A stretch of DNA of 64,000 nucleotides from Nonomuraea montanisoli (GTDB lineage Bacteria; Actinomycetota; Actinomycetes; Streptosporangiales; Streptosporangiaceae), in the NCBI RefSeq assembly GCF_013363975.1, contig NZ_JABWGN010000004.1:310001-374000 (forward strand), read 5' to 3'. Of the stretch, positions 51,654-59,477 are shown in pieces (position 1 is the first letter of the stretch; each line of letters begins with the position of its first letter). The notes below the pieces were generated by a model, which did no database searches, was not told the DNA's origin, and worked only from the letters and a program-made list of their open reading frames with translations. The position numbers were made by a program, and so were the translations under genes.

Positions 51654-52736
51654 ATGGTAGCGCAAATGGGGCGGGAGAAGCCCGTACGAGACGAGTCTCT
51701 CCCCGCAGGAACCCTCTACCACACCTCAATGAACGATTCGGGGGCGTGGGAGGTCTGGACCCCGAACTTCAACGGCGCCGACAAGATGACCTCGGTGTTC
51801 GCGGTCAATGACGTCGCCGGCAACACCGGACTGTTCGGCATCGGAGCCGACGGAACCCTGTACCAGACCGCCATGAACAAATCGGGGTACTGGGACGAGT
51901 GGACCCCGAACTTCAACGGCGCCGCCAAGATGACCTCGGCGTTCTCGATCTACGGCGTCTCCGGCAACACCGAGCTGTTCGGCATCGGGACCGACCATAA
52001 CCTCTACCACACCTATATGGACGATTCGGGGTCGTGGTACGAATGGACCCGTAAATTCCTCGGCGGGTGCCACATGGCCTCGGTGTTCGCGATGAACGCC
52101 AACACCGGCAACACCGAGCTGTTCGGCATCGGGACCGACAACACCCTTTACCACACCTTCTTGGATCAATCGGGGCGCTGGGACCCGTGGACCCCGTACT
52201 TCAACAGCGCGCCCCCGATGGTCTCGGTGTTCGCGGTTTCGCTCATCGCCGGCGGCATACAGACAGGCGACACCGGGGTGTTCGGCATCGGGACAGACGG
52301 AACCCTGTACTACTGCACGGTCGGCTGGGACGAGGGGTCCTGGACGGAGTGGACCCCGAACTTCAACGGCGCCGCCAAGATGAACTCGGTGTTCGCGATA
52401 TACGCCGACGCCTCCGGCAACACCGAACTGTTCGGCATCGGGACCGACGACACCCTCTACCGCACCTACTACTTGGGAGGTGACTGGGACACGTGGGAGC
52501 CGAACTTCAATGGCGCCGCCAAGATGACCTCGGCGTTCTCGATCAATGACGTCGCCGGCGACACCGAACTTTTCGGCATCGGAGCCGACGGAACCCTGTA
52601 CCAGACCGCCATGAACAATTCGGGGGACTGGGGCACCTGGGTCCCGAACTTCAACGGCGCCGCCAAGATGACCTCGGTGTTCTCGATCAACGGCGTAACC
52701 GGCAACACCGAACTGTTCGCCATCGGGACGACCTGA
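51654..52736 (+). CDS. Seven-bladed beta-propeller lectin-like protein (PLL/tectonin type)
   Basis: A 360-residue protein built almost entirely of seven repeats of about 48 residues. Each starts LYHT, has a W-x-x-W pair (e.g. WDEWTPNFNGAAKMTS) and ends NTELFGIGTDGT. This is the repeat style of PLL-like and tectonin propeller lectins, where blades bind sugars between repeats. There is no signal peptide, so the protein is cytosolic or released by another route. ATG 51654 follows AGAGGCTG; ATG 51666 is an alternative. Repeats are very similar at the DNA level, and the gene and its upstream region are visibly less GC-rich than neighbours, suggesting recent amplification and perhaps transfer. The ligand is unknown. 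Confidence 0.8.
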   Translation: MVAQMGREKPVRDESLPAGTLYHTSMNDSGAWEVWTPNFNGADKMTSVFAVNDVAGNTGLFGIGADGTLYQTAMNKSGYWDEWTPNFNGAAKMTSAFSIYGVSGNTELFGIGTDHNLYHTYMDDSGSWYEWTRKFLGGCHMASVFAMNANTGNTELFGIGTDNTLYHTFLDQSGRWDPWTPYFNSAPPMVSVFAVSLIAGGIQTGDTGVFGIGTDGTLYYCTVGWDEGSWTEWTPNFNGAAKMNSVFAIYADASGNTELFGIGTDDTLYRTYYLGGDWDTWEPNFNGAAKMTSAFSINDVAGDTELFGIGADGTLYQTAMNNSGDWGTWVPNFNGAAKMTSVFSINGVTGNTELFAIGTT

Positions 52737-52907
52737 TCGCCATGCCCGACCGGTGGCCTTCACACCAAGAACGCCGACGGGGGTGAGCGAAGAGTTTCGC
52801 GCGGTTATCCGCTCGAAGCGGAAGGTGCCAGGTGCGGCGCTTGGCGACCGCCCTCTCCTGGCCCACGCCGGGGGGCTGGGGGCCGGAAGACCCCCGGACG
52901 GGGGTGT

Positions 52908-52921
52908 GGGGGCTTGCCCCC
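52908..52921. terminator. Short GC hairpin after the propeller gene
   Basis: GGGGGC-TT-GCCCCC forms a 6-bp stem about 170 nt past the stop. The 52737-53010 gap (274 nt) otherwise holds GC-rich low-complexity sequence. Weak as a terminator because the loop is only 2 nt and no U-tract follows. Confidence 0.3.
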
Positions 52922-53010
52922 GCGGAGCGCTGCCCGGAGCCCCATGGCGCGAAGCGCCCCGCGAAGGACCATGCCCTTCGTCCTGAAGCCCCATCAGCGA
53001 CTTCGACGGG

Positions 53011-53514
53011 CTACGACTCGCGGTCCTCGCGCAGGACCTCGCCGTGGACCACCTTGCCGCCACGCGCGGGGCCGCCGTCGGCCGCGGCGTCCGGCGCGCC
53101 CGGGAACGGCTCAGGGAAGAGCTGCGCGTACGGCGAGGCGGCGGCCATGCGCTTGACCCGGCGGTCGAAGAACCACGCCCCGAGGCGGCGCATCAGCGGC
53201 CGGGTGAACGGCAGCACGCACAGGAACCCGGCGATGTCGGTGAAGAAGCCGGGCGTCAGCAGCAGCGCACCGCCCACGAGGATGAGCCCGCCGTCGGCCA
53301 GCTCGCGGTCGGGCATGCGCCCGGACCCCAGCGCCTCCTGCAGCGCCCGCCAGGCGCGCCGGCCCTCGCGGCGCACGAGCCAGGCACCGAGCAGGCTGTC
53401 GGCGATCAGCAGGGCCACGGTCGGCCAGCCGCCGATGACCGAGCCGACCTGGATGAGCAGCCAGATCTCCAGGACGGGTACGACCAGGAAGGCCAGGAAC
53501 AGCAGGAGCCGCAT
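53011..53514 (-). CDS. fxsA: FxsA family membrane protein
   Basis: A 167-residue membrane protein. The opening LLLFLAFLVVPVLEIWLLIQ with VGSVIGGWPTVALLIADSLL, the loop GAWLVRREGRRAWRALQEAL, and the second pair of helices ILVGGALLLTPGFFTDIAGF match FxsA. In E. coli FxsA relieves phage T7 exclusion by F; the cellular role is unknown. The C-terminal 50 residues are soluble and Pro/Ala-rich, a common actinomycete extension. It lies 69 bp downstream of the mannosyltransferase gene on the same strand. Confidence 0.92.
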   Translation of the reverse strand: MRLLLFLAFLVVPVLEIWLLIQVGSVIGGWPTVALLIADSLLGAWLVRREGRRAWRALQEALGSGRMPDRELADGGLILVGGALLLTPGFFTDIAGFLCVLPFTRPLMRRLGAWFFDRRVKRMAAASPYAQLFPEPFPGAPDAAADGGPARGGKVVHGEVLREDRES

Positions 53515-53583
53515 CGTTTCCTCGATTTCAGCACACGCGCGTACGGAAGGAACAACGACCGGCGGGGCCGCCGCGTTCCGCGA

Positions 53584-54327
53584 TCAGATGCGTCTCCTGC
53601 CGAAGCGGGCCGGCAGACCCGTGAAACCCCACACGGCGATCCGCCAGAACGCCTCCGTCATGATGCGCCGGCTCATCTTGCTGGTGCCGACGGTCCGCTC
53701 GACGAACGTGATCGGCACCTCCACCACCCGCAGCCCGTGCCGCGCGGTGCGCAGGGTGAGGTCGACCTGGAAGCAGTAGCCCTGCGACTCGACGTCGGCC
53801 AGGCCGATCTTCTCGAGCGTCTCGGCCCGGTAGGCGCGAAAGCCCGCGGTCGCGTCGCGGACGGCGAGGCCCAGCATGATCCGGGTGTAGACGTTGGCGC
53901 CGCGCGAGAGCAGCTCGCGGGCGACGGGCCAGTTGACCACCTCGCCGCCGGGCACCCAGCGCGAGCCGATGGCCAGGTCGGCGCCGCCGGCCAGCGCCTC
54001 CAGCAGCTTGGGCAGCTCCTCCGGCTGGTGGGAGCCGTCGGCGTCCATCTCGACCAGCACGTTGTAGCCTTCGCCGAGGCCCCAGCGGAACGCCTCGATG
54101 TAGGCGGCGCCGAGCCCCTCCTTGCCGGGCCGGTGCAGGACGTGGACGTGGTCGTCCTCGGCCGCGAGCCCGTCGGCGACCTCGCCGGTGCCGTCGGGGC
54201 TGTTGTCGTCCACCACGAGCAGGTGGGCCTCCGGCAGGGCCGCCCGCACCCGCTCGACGATCACCGGGACGTTGCCGCGCTCGTTGTAGGTCGGCACGAT
54301 GACGAGCACTCGGCCAAGAGTCTCCAT
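53584..54327 (-). CDS. ppm1: Polyprenol monophosphomannose synthase
   Basis: A 247-residue GT2-family glycosyltransferase that moves mannose from GDP-mannose to polyprenol phosphate. Motifs are VLVIVPTYNERGNVPVIVER, the D-x-D-type metal site VEMDADGSHQPEELPKLL and the acceptor region GSRWVPGGEVVNWPVAREL. There is no C-terminal membrane domain, as in other actinobacterial catalytic subunits. The gene starts 2 nt after the Lnt stop. In mycobacteria Lnt and this activity are one fused protein (Ppm1); here they are two adjacent genes. Polyprenol-phosphate mannose supplies lipoglycan and protein O-mannosylation. Confidence 0.94.
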   Translation of the reverse strand: METLGRVLVIVPTYNERGNVPVIVERVRAALPEAHLLVVDDNSPDGTGEVADGLAAEDDHVHVLHRPGKEGLGAAYIEAFRWGLGEGYNVLVEMDADGSHQPEELPKLLEALAGGADLAIGSRWVPGGEVVNWPVARELLSRGANVYTRIMLGLAVRDATAGFRAYRAETLEKIGLADVESQGYCFQVDLTLRTARHGLRVVEVPITFVERTVGTSKMSRRIMTEAFWRIAVWGFTGLPARFGRRRI

Positions 54328-54329
54328 GA

Positions 54330-56288
54330 TCAGCCCTTCCCCGTCCGGTCGGCTTGCCGCCTGCCGCGCCACACGGCGACGCCCACGGCCGCCACGCCCA
54401 TCAGCGCGAGCGCCCACTCGGGCAGCGCGCCGACCCGGGTGGCGATCGTCTCGCGGGTGCGCACGGGCACCGTCACCACGTTCATGTCCGCGACGAGCTC
54501 GCGGGTACGCCAGGAGACCTTACCGTCAGGCGTGACGTACGCGGAGATCCCCGTGGTCGCGGCCGTCACGACCGCGCGGTTGTGCTCCACGGCCCGGATC
54601 TGCGACATGGCGAGCTGCTGGGGCGGCAGGTTGGACAGCGCGTAGGAGGCGTTGTTGGTCTGCACCACGATCGGGCTCGCCCCGGTGCGCACGGTGCCGC
54701 GGACGGTGCCGTCGTAGGCCACCTCGTAGCAGTTGACCGCGCCGACCGTCACGGGCCCCATCTTCAGGTCGCCCGGCCGGGTGCCGGGCACGGACTGCCG
54801 GCCGACCAGGCTCGCCCGCTGCCACAGCGCGAGCACGATGTCCTTGAACGGGGTGTACTCCCCGAAGGGCACCAGGTTCTGCTTGTCGTAGTGGGCGCCG
54901 GGCCCGGTGACCGGGTCCCAGACGAGGCTGCGGGTGGCGCGCTCCGTGTCGCCGATGGCCACGACCGCGCCGACCAGGGTGGGCACGCCCACCGCCTTGA
55001 CGGAGGCGTCGATGGTCGCGCGGGCGAACGCGTCACGGTAGGGGTCGATGTCGGTGGAGTTCTCCGGCAGGACGACGAGATCGGGCCGGGGCAGCTTGCC
55101 CGCCCGCACGGCGGCGGCCAGGCGCTCGGTCTCGGCGGAGTGGTTCTTCAGCACGACGGCCGGCTCGTCGCCCAGGGCGTACATGCCGCGGCCGGGCACG
55201 TTGCCCTGCACGATGCCGACGTTGACGGTGCGGCCCTCGTCGCCCGGGTGCGGCACGGCGAGCGTGAGCGCGGGCACCGCCACCGCGAGCGCGACCGGCG
55301 CCAGCTTCCGCGCCGCGCCGCCCCGCGCGGGACGGGCGGCGTACGCCGGAAGGACGCGGCTCACGAGGGCGTGGGCCAGCAGGGCGCCGGACAGCACGAC
55401 GGCGAACGACACGAGCGGCGCGCCGCCGACCGCGGCGAAGCCGGTGTAGGCCGACTCGCCCTGGCTGAAGGCCAGCCGCGCCCAGGGGAAACCGCCGATG
55501 GGCACCAGCCCGCGCGCCCACTCCATGGCCACCCAGAGCCCGGCGAACCACAGCGGCCACAGCCGCAGCCGGAACACCGGCGAGGCCAGAGCGGCCATCG
55601 CGGCATAGAACAGGCTCTCCACGGCCACGAGCATCGCCCACACGTCGTCGCCGATGGTGCGCACCCAGGAGAGCGTGGGCACGAGGAAGACGGCGGCGGC
55701 CAGGTAGCCGAGCCAGGCGGCGCGGCGGGGGCGGGTGCCGTACACGGAGGCCACGACCAGCGTGATGCCGAGCGGCGCGGTGACCCACCAGCCGAGCGGC
55801 GGGAAGGCGAGGAACAGCAGGATCCCGCCCGCGGCCGCGGCGACCACCCGGGCGAGCAGGACACGCACGGGCTCACGCGCCGGCCTCCCGGGCCTCACGG
55901 CCGCCTCGGCGGGGCTGCCGGGGGGCGGGGTGCTCTCGGGCGGCTCCACGACCGCCCCGGCCCCGCGGGCGCTCTCGGGCGGCTCCACGACCGCCCCGGC
56001 CACGGCAGGGCCCTCGGCGCCCGCGCTGTCGCGGGGCGCCGAGTCGGGGGCGGTCTCGCGGGGCCCAGCCTCGGAGGCGGTGCCCGTGGCGTCGTGGAGT
56101 GGGGAGCCGGTGGTGCCGGGGGTGCCGGTGTCCGCGCGGTAGGAGGACTCGACGTCGGTGACGCTGCCCGCACGGTCAAGGGAGACGACGTCGGTGACGC
56201 TGCCCGTGCGGTCGGGGGATGGGGTGGTGGGACGGGGGCGTGTGGAATCGCCGCCGGTGGGCGGTAGGCCCGTCCTTTCCTGCACCAC
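54330..56288 (-). CDS. lnt: Apolipoprotein N-acyltransferase
   Basis: About 652 residues. A disordered N-terminal region of some 125 residues (with two AVVEPPES repeats) is followed by six or more transmembrane helices and the nitrilase-type catalytic domain. The Glu-Lys-Cys triad is visible: VVLPENSTDIDPYRD, YDKQNLVPFGEYTPF and GAVNCYEVAY. It N-acylates the lipid-modified Cys of lipoproteins. GTG 56288 (GGGGAG upstream) is my start; the frame remains open to 56570. The long acidic/Pro extension is longer than in E. coli Lnt. It is coupled to the mannose synthase gene. Confidence 0.9.
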   Translation of the reverse strand: MVQERTGLPPTGGDSTRPRPTTPSPDRTGSVTDVVSLDRAGSVTDVESSYRADTGTPGTTGSPLHDATGTASEAGPRETAPDSAPRDSAGAEGPAVAGAVVEPPESARGAGAVVEPPESTPPPGSPAEAAVRPGRPAREPVRVLLARVVAAAAGGILLFLAFPPLGWWVTAPLGITLVVASVYGTRPRRAAWLGYLAAAVFLVPTLSWVRTIGDDVWAMLVAVESLFYAAMAALASPVFRLRLWPLWFAGLWVAMEWARGLVPIGGFPWARLAFSQGESAYTGFAAVGGAPLVSFAVVLSGALLAHALVSRVLPAYAARPARGGAARKLAPVALAVAVPALTLAVPHPGDEGRTVNVGIVQGNVPGRGMYALGDEPAVVLKNHSAETERLAAAVRAGKLPRPDLVVLPENSTDIDPYRDAFARATIDASVKAVGVPTLVGAVVAIGDTERATRSLVWDPVTGPGAHYDKQNLVPFGEYTPFKDIVLALWQRASLVGRQSVPGTRPGDLKMGPVTVGAVNCYEVAYDGTVRGTVRTGASPIVVQTNNASYALSNLPPQQLAMSQIRAVEHNRAVVTAATTGISAYVTPDGKVSWRTRELVADMNVVTVPVRTRETIATRVGALPEWALALMGVAAVGVAVWRGRRQADRTGKG

Positions 56289-56801
56289 TCCGCCTGCTCC
56301 CCTTCCGCCGCGGGCGGTCCCCGCGGAGCCCCGGCTGGTGCCCGGGGCGAAACGCGTTCTTGCCGAAACGGTACCGCTCCTGGGCGACCATCCGGTCGCG
56401 AGGCGCGTCCTCCTCCGAGAATAGGGGTCCCAGGCAGGGGCGACACCCCGGCATCGAGGGGCGATCGCAGGAGCCGATCGCGGGGCGACGGGCGGGCGGG
56501 GGGCGGATCGCGGGTGGCGAGCGCGGACAGCGGCTGGGTGATCCCCGGTCAGACGGAGCCGTGGGACCACCCGGCGCTGATGGCGATCCTGCGCACGAGA
56601 GCGGGAAGAGGGCCCGGAAACCCTTCGGACCGGACCCGTCTCGTCGGCGGCGAGCGCGGAATTCCGTTGTCTACTGGGCTACCGGGCCCGTCCCGGGTCC
56701 AACCCCCCGCCCGGCTGGGGTGCCCCGACTCGACGGACCGACGGCCCTGCACCTGGCTGTGTGGACGGAGTCACGCTCCGTCACGGACGCAGGATCCGAC
56801 G
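56289..56801. other. Intergenic stretch without a supported gene
   Basis: About 510 nt between lnt and a small Cys-rich ORF. Open frames here have the codon pattern of shadows. The only structure seen is an 8-bp inverted repeat, GGGCCCGG (56610-56617) and CCGGGCCC (56682-56689), with tRNA-like spacing but no T-arm; it is not called as an RNA gene. A promoter for lnt must lie at the left end. Confidence 0.5.
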
Positions 56802-56951
56802 ATGTCAGAGACGGCCAACCGGCCAAGTCCCGTGCTGGACTGCGCAGCAAACTACCGACTCCACCTCAGATGTCAACCGTGTCCCGATCAGCGGGAACAT
56901 CAAGTTTTCGCAGGTAGGACATGCTTGGCCTGCCGCCCCCAAGCGCCCTAA
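56802..56951 (+). CDS. Possible small Cys-rich (zinc-ribbon-like) protein
   Basis: A 49-residue frame starting ATG 56802 with AGGA nine bases before it. It contains CAANYRLHLRCQPC and, further on, TCLACRPQAP, so two C-x-x-C pairs about 14 residues apart, as in small zinc ribbons. Its stop overlaps the 3' end of the opposing helicase gene by 4 bp. No family is recognised, and the short length makes chance possible. Confidence 0.3.
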   Translation: MSETANRPSPVLDCAANYRLHLRCQPCPDQREHQVFAGRTCLACRPQAP

Positions 56952-59377
56952 AGACCGTTTGTCGGTAGATTTCCCCGCGCCTCCAGGCCCGCCAGCGGCT
57001 CCGGCAGCGGCTCCTCGTGGACGACCCCCAGCCGGCGCGTCGCCCGGGTCAGCGCGACGTACAGGTCGTTGAGCCCGCGCGGCGACTGGGCGACGACGCG
57101 GCCCGGCTCGGCCACGATCACCGAGTCGAACTCCAGCCCCTTGGCCTCCGCCACGCCCATCACGGCCACCGGCGCGTCGAGGGCCACCGCTCCCCCGCTC
57201 CGCCCGGAGCCGGGCGCGACCACGACCGCGCCGTCCACGGCCCGGCAGACGGCCTCGCCGATCCCGGCCAGCAGCGCGTCGGGCGCCACGACGGCGACCT
57301 TGCCGCCCTCGGCGGCCTCCGCCTTGACCAGCTCGGGCAGCTCCGCCAGCGGCGCCACCCACGGCCGCGCCCCGGTCTCGCGCACCGAGGCGGGCGGCTC
57401 CAGCGACGGGTCGATGGCGGCCAGCACGCGCGCGGCCACCTCCATGAGCTCGACCGGGGTGCGGTAGTTGACGGTGAGCCGCTCCTGCCGCCACCGCCCG
57501 GCCACGTACGGGTCGAGCACCCCGCCCCAGGAACGGGCGCCGGCCGCGGACCCGGTCTGGGCGACGTCGCCGACGATGGTCATCGACCGGGTGGGCACGC
57601 GCCGCATGACGGCCCGCCACGCCATCGGCGACAGCTCCTGCGCCTCGTCCACGATGACGTGGCCGTAGGCCCAGGCGCGGTCGGCGGCGGCCCGCTCGGC
57701 GGTGGTGAGATAGGGGCCCTCGCCCCGCTGGCGCTCGGCCAGCCGTTCGGCCTCCATGACGTCGGACAGCCCGGTCAGCTCCAGCACCTCGCGCGCGTAG
57801 GCGAGCTCGGCCTCGCGCTCGTGCTCCTCGGCCCGGCGGGCGGCGGCCAGCTCCTCCTCGGCCTGGAGCGCGGTGGCCCGCAGCACCTGCTCGTCGATCT
57901 CGCCGAGCAGCTCGGCGGCCTCGTCCAGCAGCGGCACGTCCGACTCGGTCCAGGGGGCGCCGCCGTCGCGGCGCAGCAGCGCGCGTTCCTCCGGGCTGAG
58001 CGCGGCGGCGGCGTAGCCGAGCCGTTCGGGCGAGCCGTACAGGCCGAGCAGCAGCCGCTGCGGGGTCAGGTACGGCCACAGCCGGTTGAGCGCGGACTTG
58101 ACCGCCGGCTCGGTGCGCAGCTCCTCGCGCAGGTCGGCCAGCTCGTCCTCCTCGATGAGGCCCTTGCCGAGCTTGCGGGCGGCCTGCCGGGCGAGGGCGT
58201 TGAGCAGCGACCGGACGAAGACCGCGCGGGCCTGGTTGTGCGGGCGGCGCGAGCGGGTGGCCTTGTTGCGAGCCGCGTCGAGCATCGCCCGGTCGACGGT
58301 GAGGGCGTGGCGGCCGAGGTCGAGCTCGATCGGCTTGCGCGGCACCCGCTGGCGGTCGCGGACCGCGCGGGCGATCACCTCCGCCATCCGCAGGTCGCCC
58401 TTGACCGCGGCCGCCTCGGGCCGCTCGCGGGCGGTGGCGGTCAGGCCGGGGTAGAGCTCGCCGACCGTGGACAGCAGCACGTCGTTCTCGCCGAGGGACG
58501 GCAGGACCTGCTCGATGTAGCGCAGGAACGTCGGGTTGGGGCCGAGGACGAGGACGCCGCGCCGCTCCAGCCGCTCGCGGTGGGTGTAGAGGAGGTAGGC
58601 GGCGCGGTGCAGGGCGACGACGGTCTTGCCGGTGCCGGGGCCGCCCTGGACGACGAGGACGCCGTTGAGGTCGGAGCGGATGACGCGGTCCTGCTCGGCC
58701 TGGATGGTGGCGACGATGTCGCGCATGCGGCCGGTGCGCTGCTCGTCGAGCGCGGCCAGCAGCGCCGCCTCGCCGTTGAGCGTCGCGCGGTCGTCGTCGC
58801 TGAGCGCGTCGAGGTCGAGCAGGTCGTCGTCGACGCCGACCACGACGCGCCCCTTGGTCTGCAGGTGCCGGCGGCGGGTGAGGCCCATCGGCGCGGCCGG
58901 GGTGGCGCGGTAGAAGGGCTGCGCGACGGGGGCGCGCCAGTCGATGAGCAGCCGCTCCTGCTCGTCGTCCGTGAGGCCCAGCTTGCCGATGTAGAGGCGG
59001 CCCTCCTCGACGTGGTCGAGGCGGCCGAAGACCAGGCCCCGCTCGACCGCCCACAGCCGGGCCAGCCGGGAGGCGTACATGCCGGCGAAGGTGTCGCGTT
59101 CGGAGCGGTTCTGCATCGTTCCCACGGCTCCCGTGGCCAGCACCTCCTTGAGCTGACTCTGGGTGCGGTCGCGCAGCGTGTCGAGCCGCTCGTAGAGGCG
59201 GGCGACGTACTCCTGCTCCCTGGCGAGCTCCGTTTGACGGGTTGTCGCCAGACCATTATTGTTGTTAATGGGACACTCCGGGCCATTCTGCTTGTTGTTA
59301 CGACAAACGACGACACTAGCACGCCTGTTGAGGCACTCCCATCTTTCCGCGCCATCCCCTCCCCCAGGTACGGTCAC
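56948..59377 (-). CDS. helD: HelD/HelR-like RNA polymerase-associated UvrD-type helicase
   Basis: Up to 809 residues. A coiled N-terminal arm (TELAREQEYVARLYERLDTL) precedes the split helicase core: Walker A LVVQGGPGTGKTVVALHRAA (245-252), a long insertion to about 560, Walker B as HVIVDEAQELSPMAWRAVMR, GDVAQTG, and motif VI in LYVALTRATRRLGVVH. This architecture is HelD class II of actinobacteria, which removes RNA polymerase from DNA and, as HelR, confers rifampicin tolerance. The first 42 residues have an odd Asn run (PINNNNG) and no good start near the conserved arm; GTG 59377 is the only standard start, while CTG near 59251 is possible. Confidence 0.88.
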   Translation of the reverse strand: MTVPGGGDGAERWECLNRRASVVVCRNNKQNGPECPINNNNGLATTRQTELAREQEYVARLYERLDTLRDRTQSQLKEVLATGAVGTMQNRSERDTFAGMYASRLARLWAVERGLVFGRLDHVEEGRLYIGKLGLTDDEQERLLIDWRAPVAQPFYRATPAAPMGLTRRRHLQTKGRVVVGVDDDLLDLDALSDDDRATLNGEAALLAALDEQRTGRMRDIVATIQAEQDRVIRSDLNGVLVVQGGPGTGKTVVALHRAAYLLYTHRERLERRGVLVLGPNPTFLRYIEQVLPSLGENDVLLSTVGELYPGLTATARERPEAAAVKGDLRMAEVIARAVRDRQRVPRKPIELDLGRHALTVDRAMLDAARNKATRSRRPHNQARAVFVRSLLNALARQAARKLGKGLIEEDELADLREELRTEPAVKSALNRLWPYLTPQRLLLGLYGSPERLGYAAAALSPEERALLRRDGGAPWTESDVPLLDEAAELLGEIDEQVLRATALQAEEELAAARRAEEHEREAELAYAREVLELTGLSDVMEAERLAERQRGEGPYLTTAERAAADRAWAYGHVIVDEAQELSPMAWRAVMRRVPTRSMTIVGDVAQTGSAAGARSWGGVLDPYVAGRWRQERLTVNYRTPVELMEVAARVLAAIDPSLEPPASVRETGARPWVAPLAELPELVKAEAAEGGKVAVVAPDALLAGIGEAVCRAVDGAVVVAPGSGRSGGAVALDAPVAVMGVAEAKGLEFDSVIVAEPGRVVAQSPRGLNDLYVALTRATRRLGVVHEEPLPEPLAGLEARGNLPTNGL

Positions 59378-59428
59378 GGCTTGGTTGCGGCTCTTGACCA
59401 GGACCCCGCCGACTCCTTACGTTCTCGG

Positions 59429-59455
59429 TGAGTTAGGAAAGTTTCCTAACTCACC
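59429..59455. promoter_or_regulatory. 27-bp perfect palindrome, ROK operator
   Basis: The 13-bp arm GTGAGTTAGGAAA (59429-59441) is mirrored exactly at 59443-59455 around a central G. It contains the TTAGGAAA half-site typical of ROK sugar repressors. It lies 22 bp before the ROK gene's start codon, so the repressor controls its own sugar operon. Confidence 0.85.
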
Positions 59456-59477
59456 GTCTCAGAGCGAAGGAGCACAC

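Noticed and set aside
52753..52986. A 77-codon plus-strand frame after the propeller gene
   Set aside because: Pro/Gly/Arg-rich low-complexity sequence with no ribosome site or family; it coincides with GC-rich hairpins.
56610..56689. tRNA-like arrangement with an 8-bp acceptor-like stem (GGGCCCGG / CCGGGCCC) and a D-arm-like TAGCCCAGTAGAC on the minus strand
   Set aside because: No 5-7-5 T-arm with TTCGA, no foldable anticodon arm and no proper D stem; GGGCCC is self-complementary, so the pairing is cheap by chance.
59378..59477. A rifamycin-associated element upstream of the HelR-type helicase
   Set aside because: The only strong palindrome there is the TTAGGAAA type that belongs to the ROK repressor; the GGGGCTTGC-type element is not seen.
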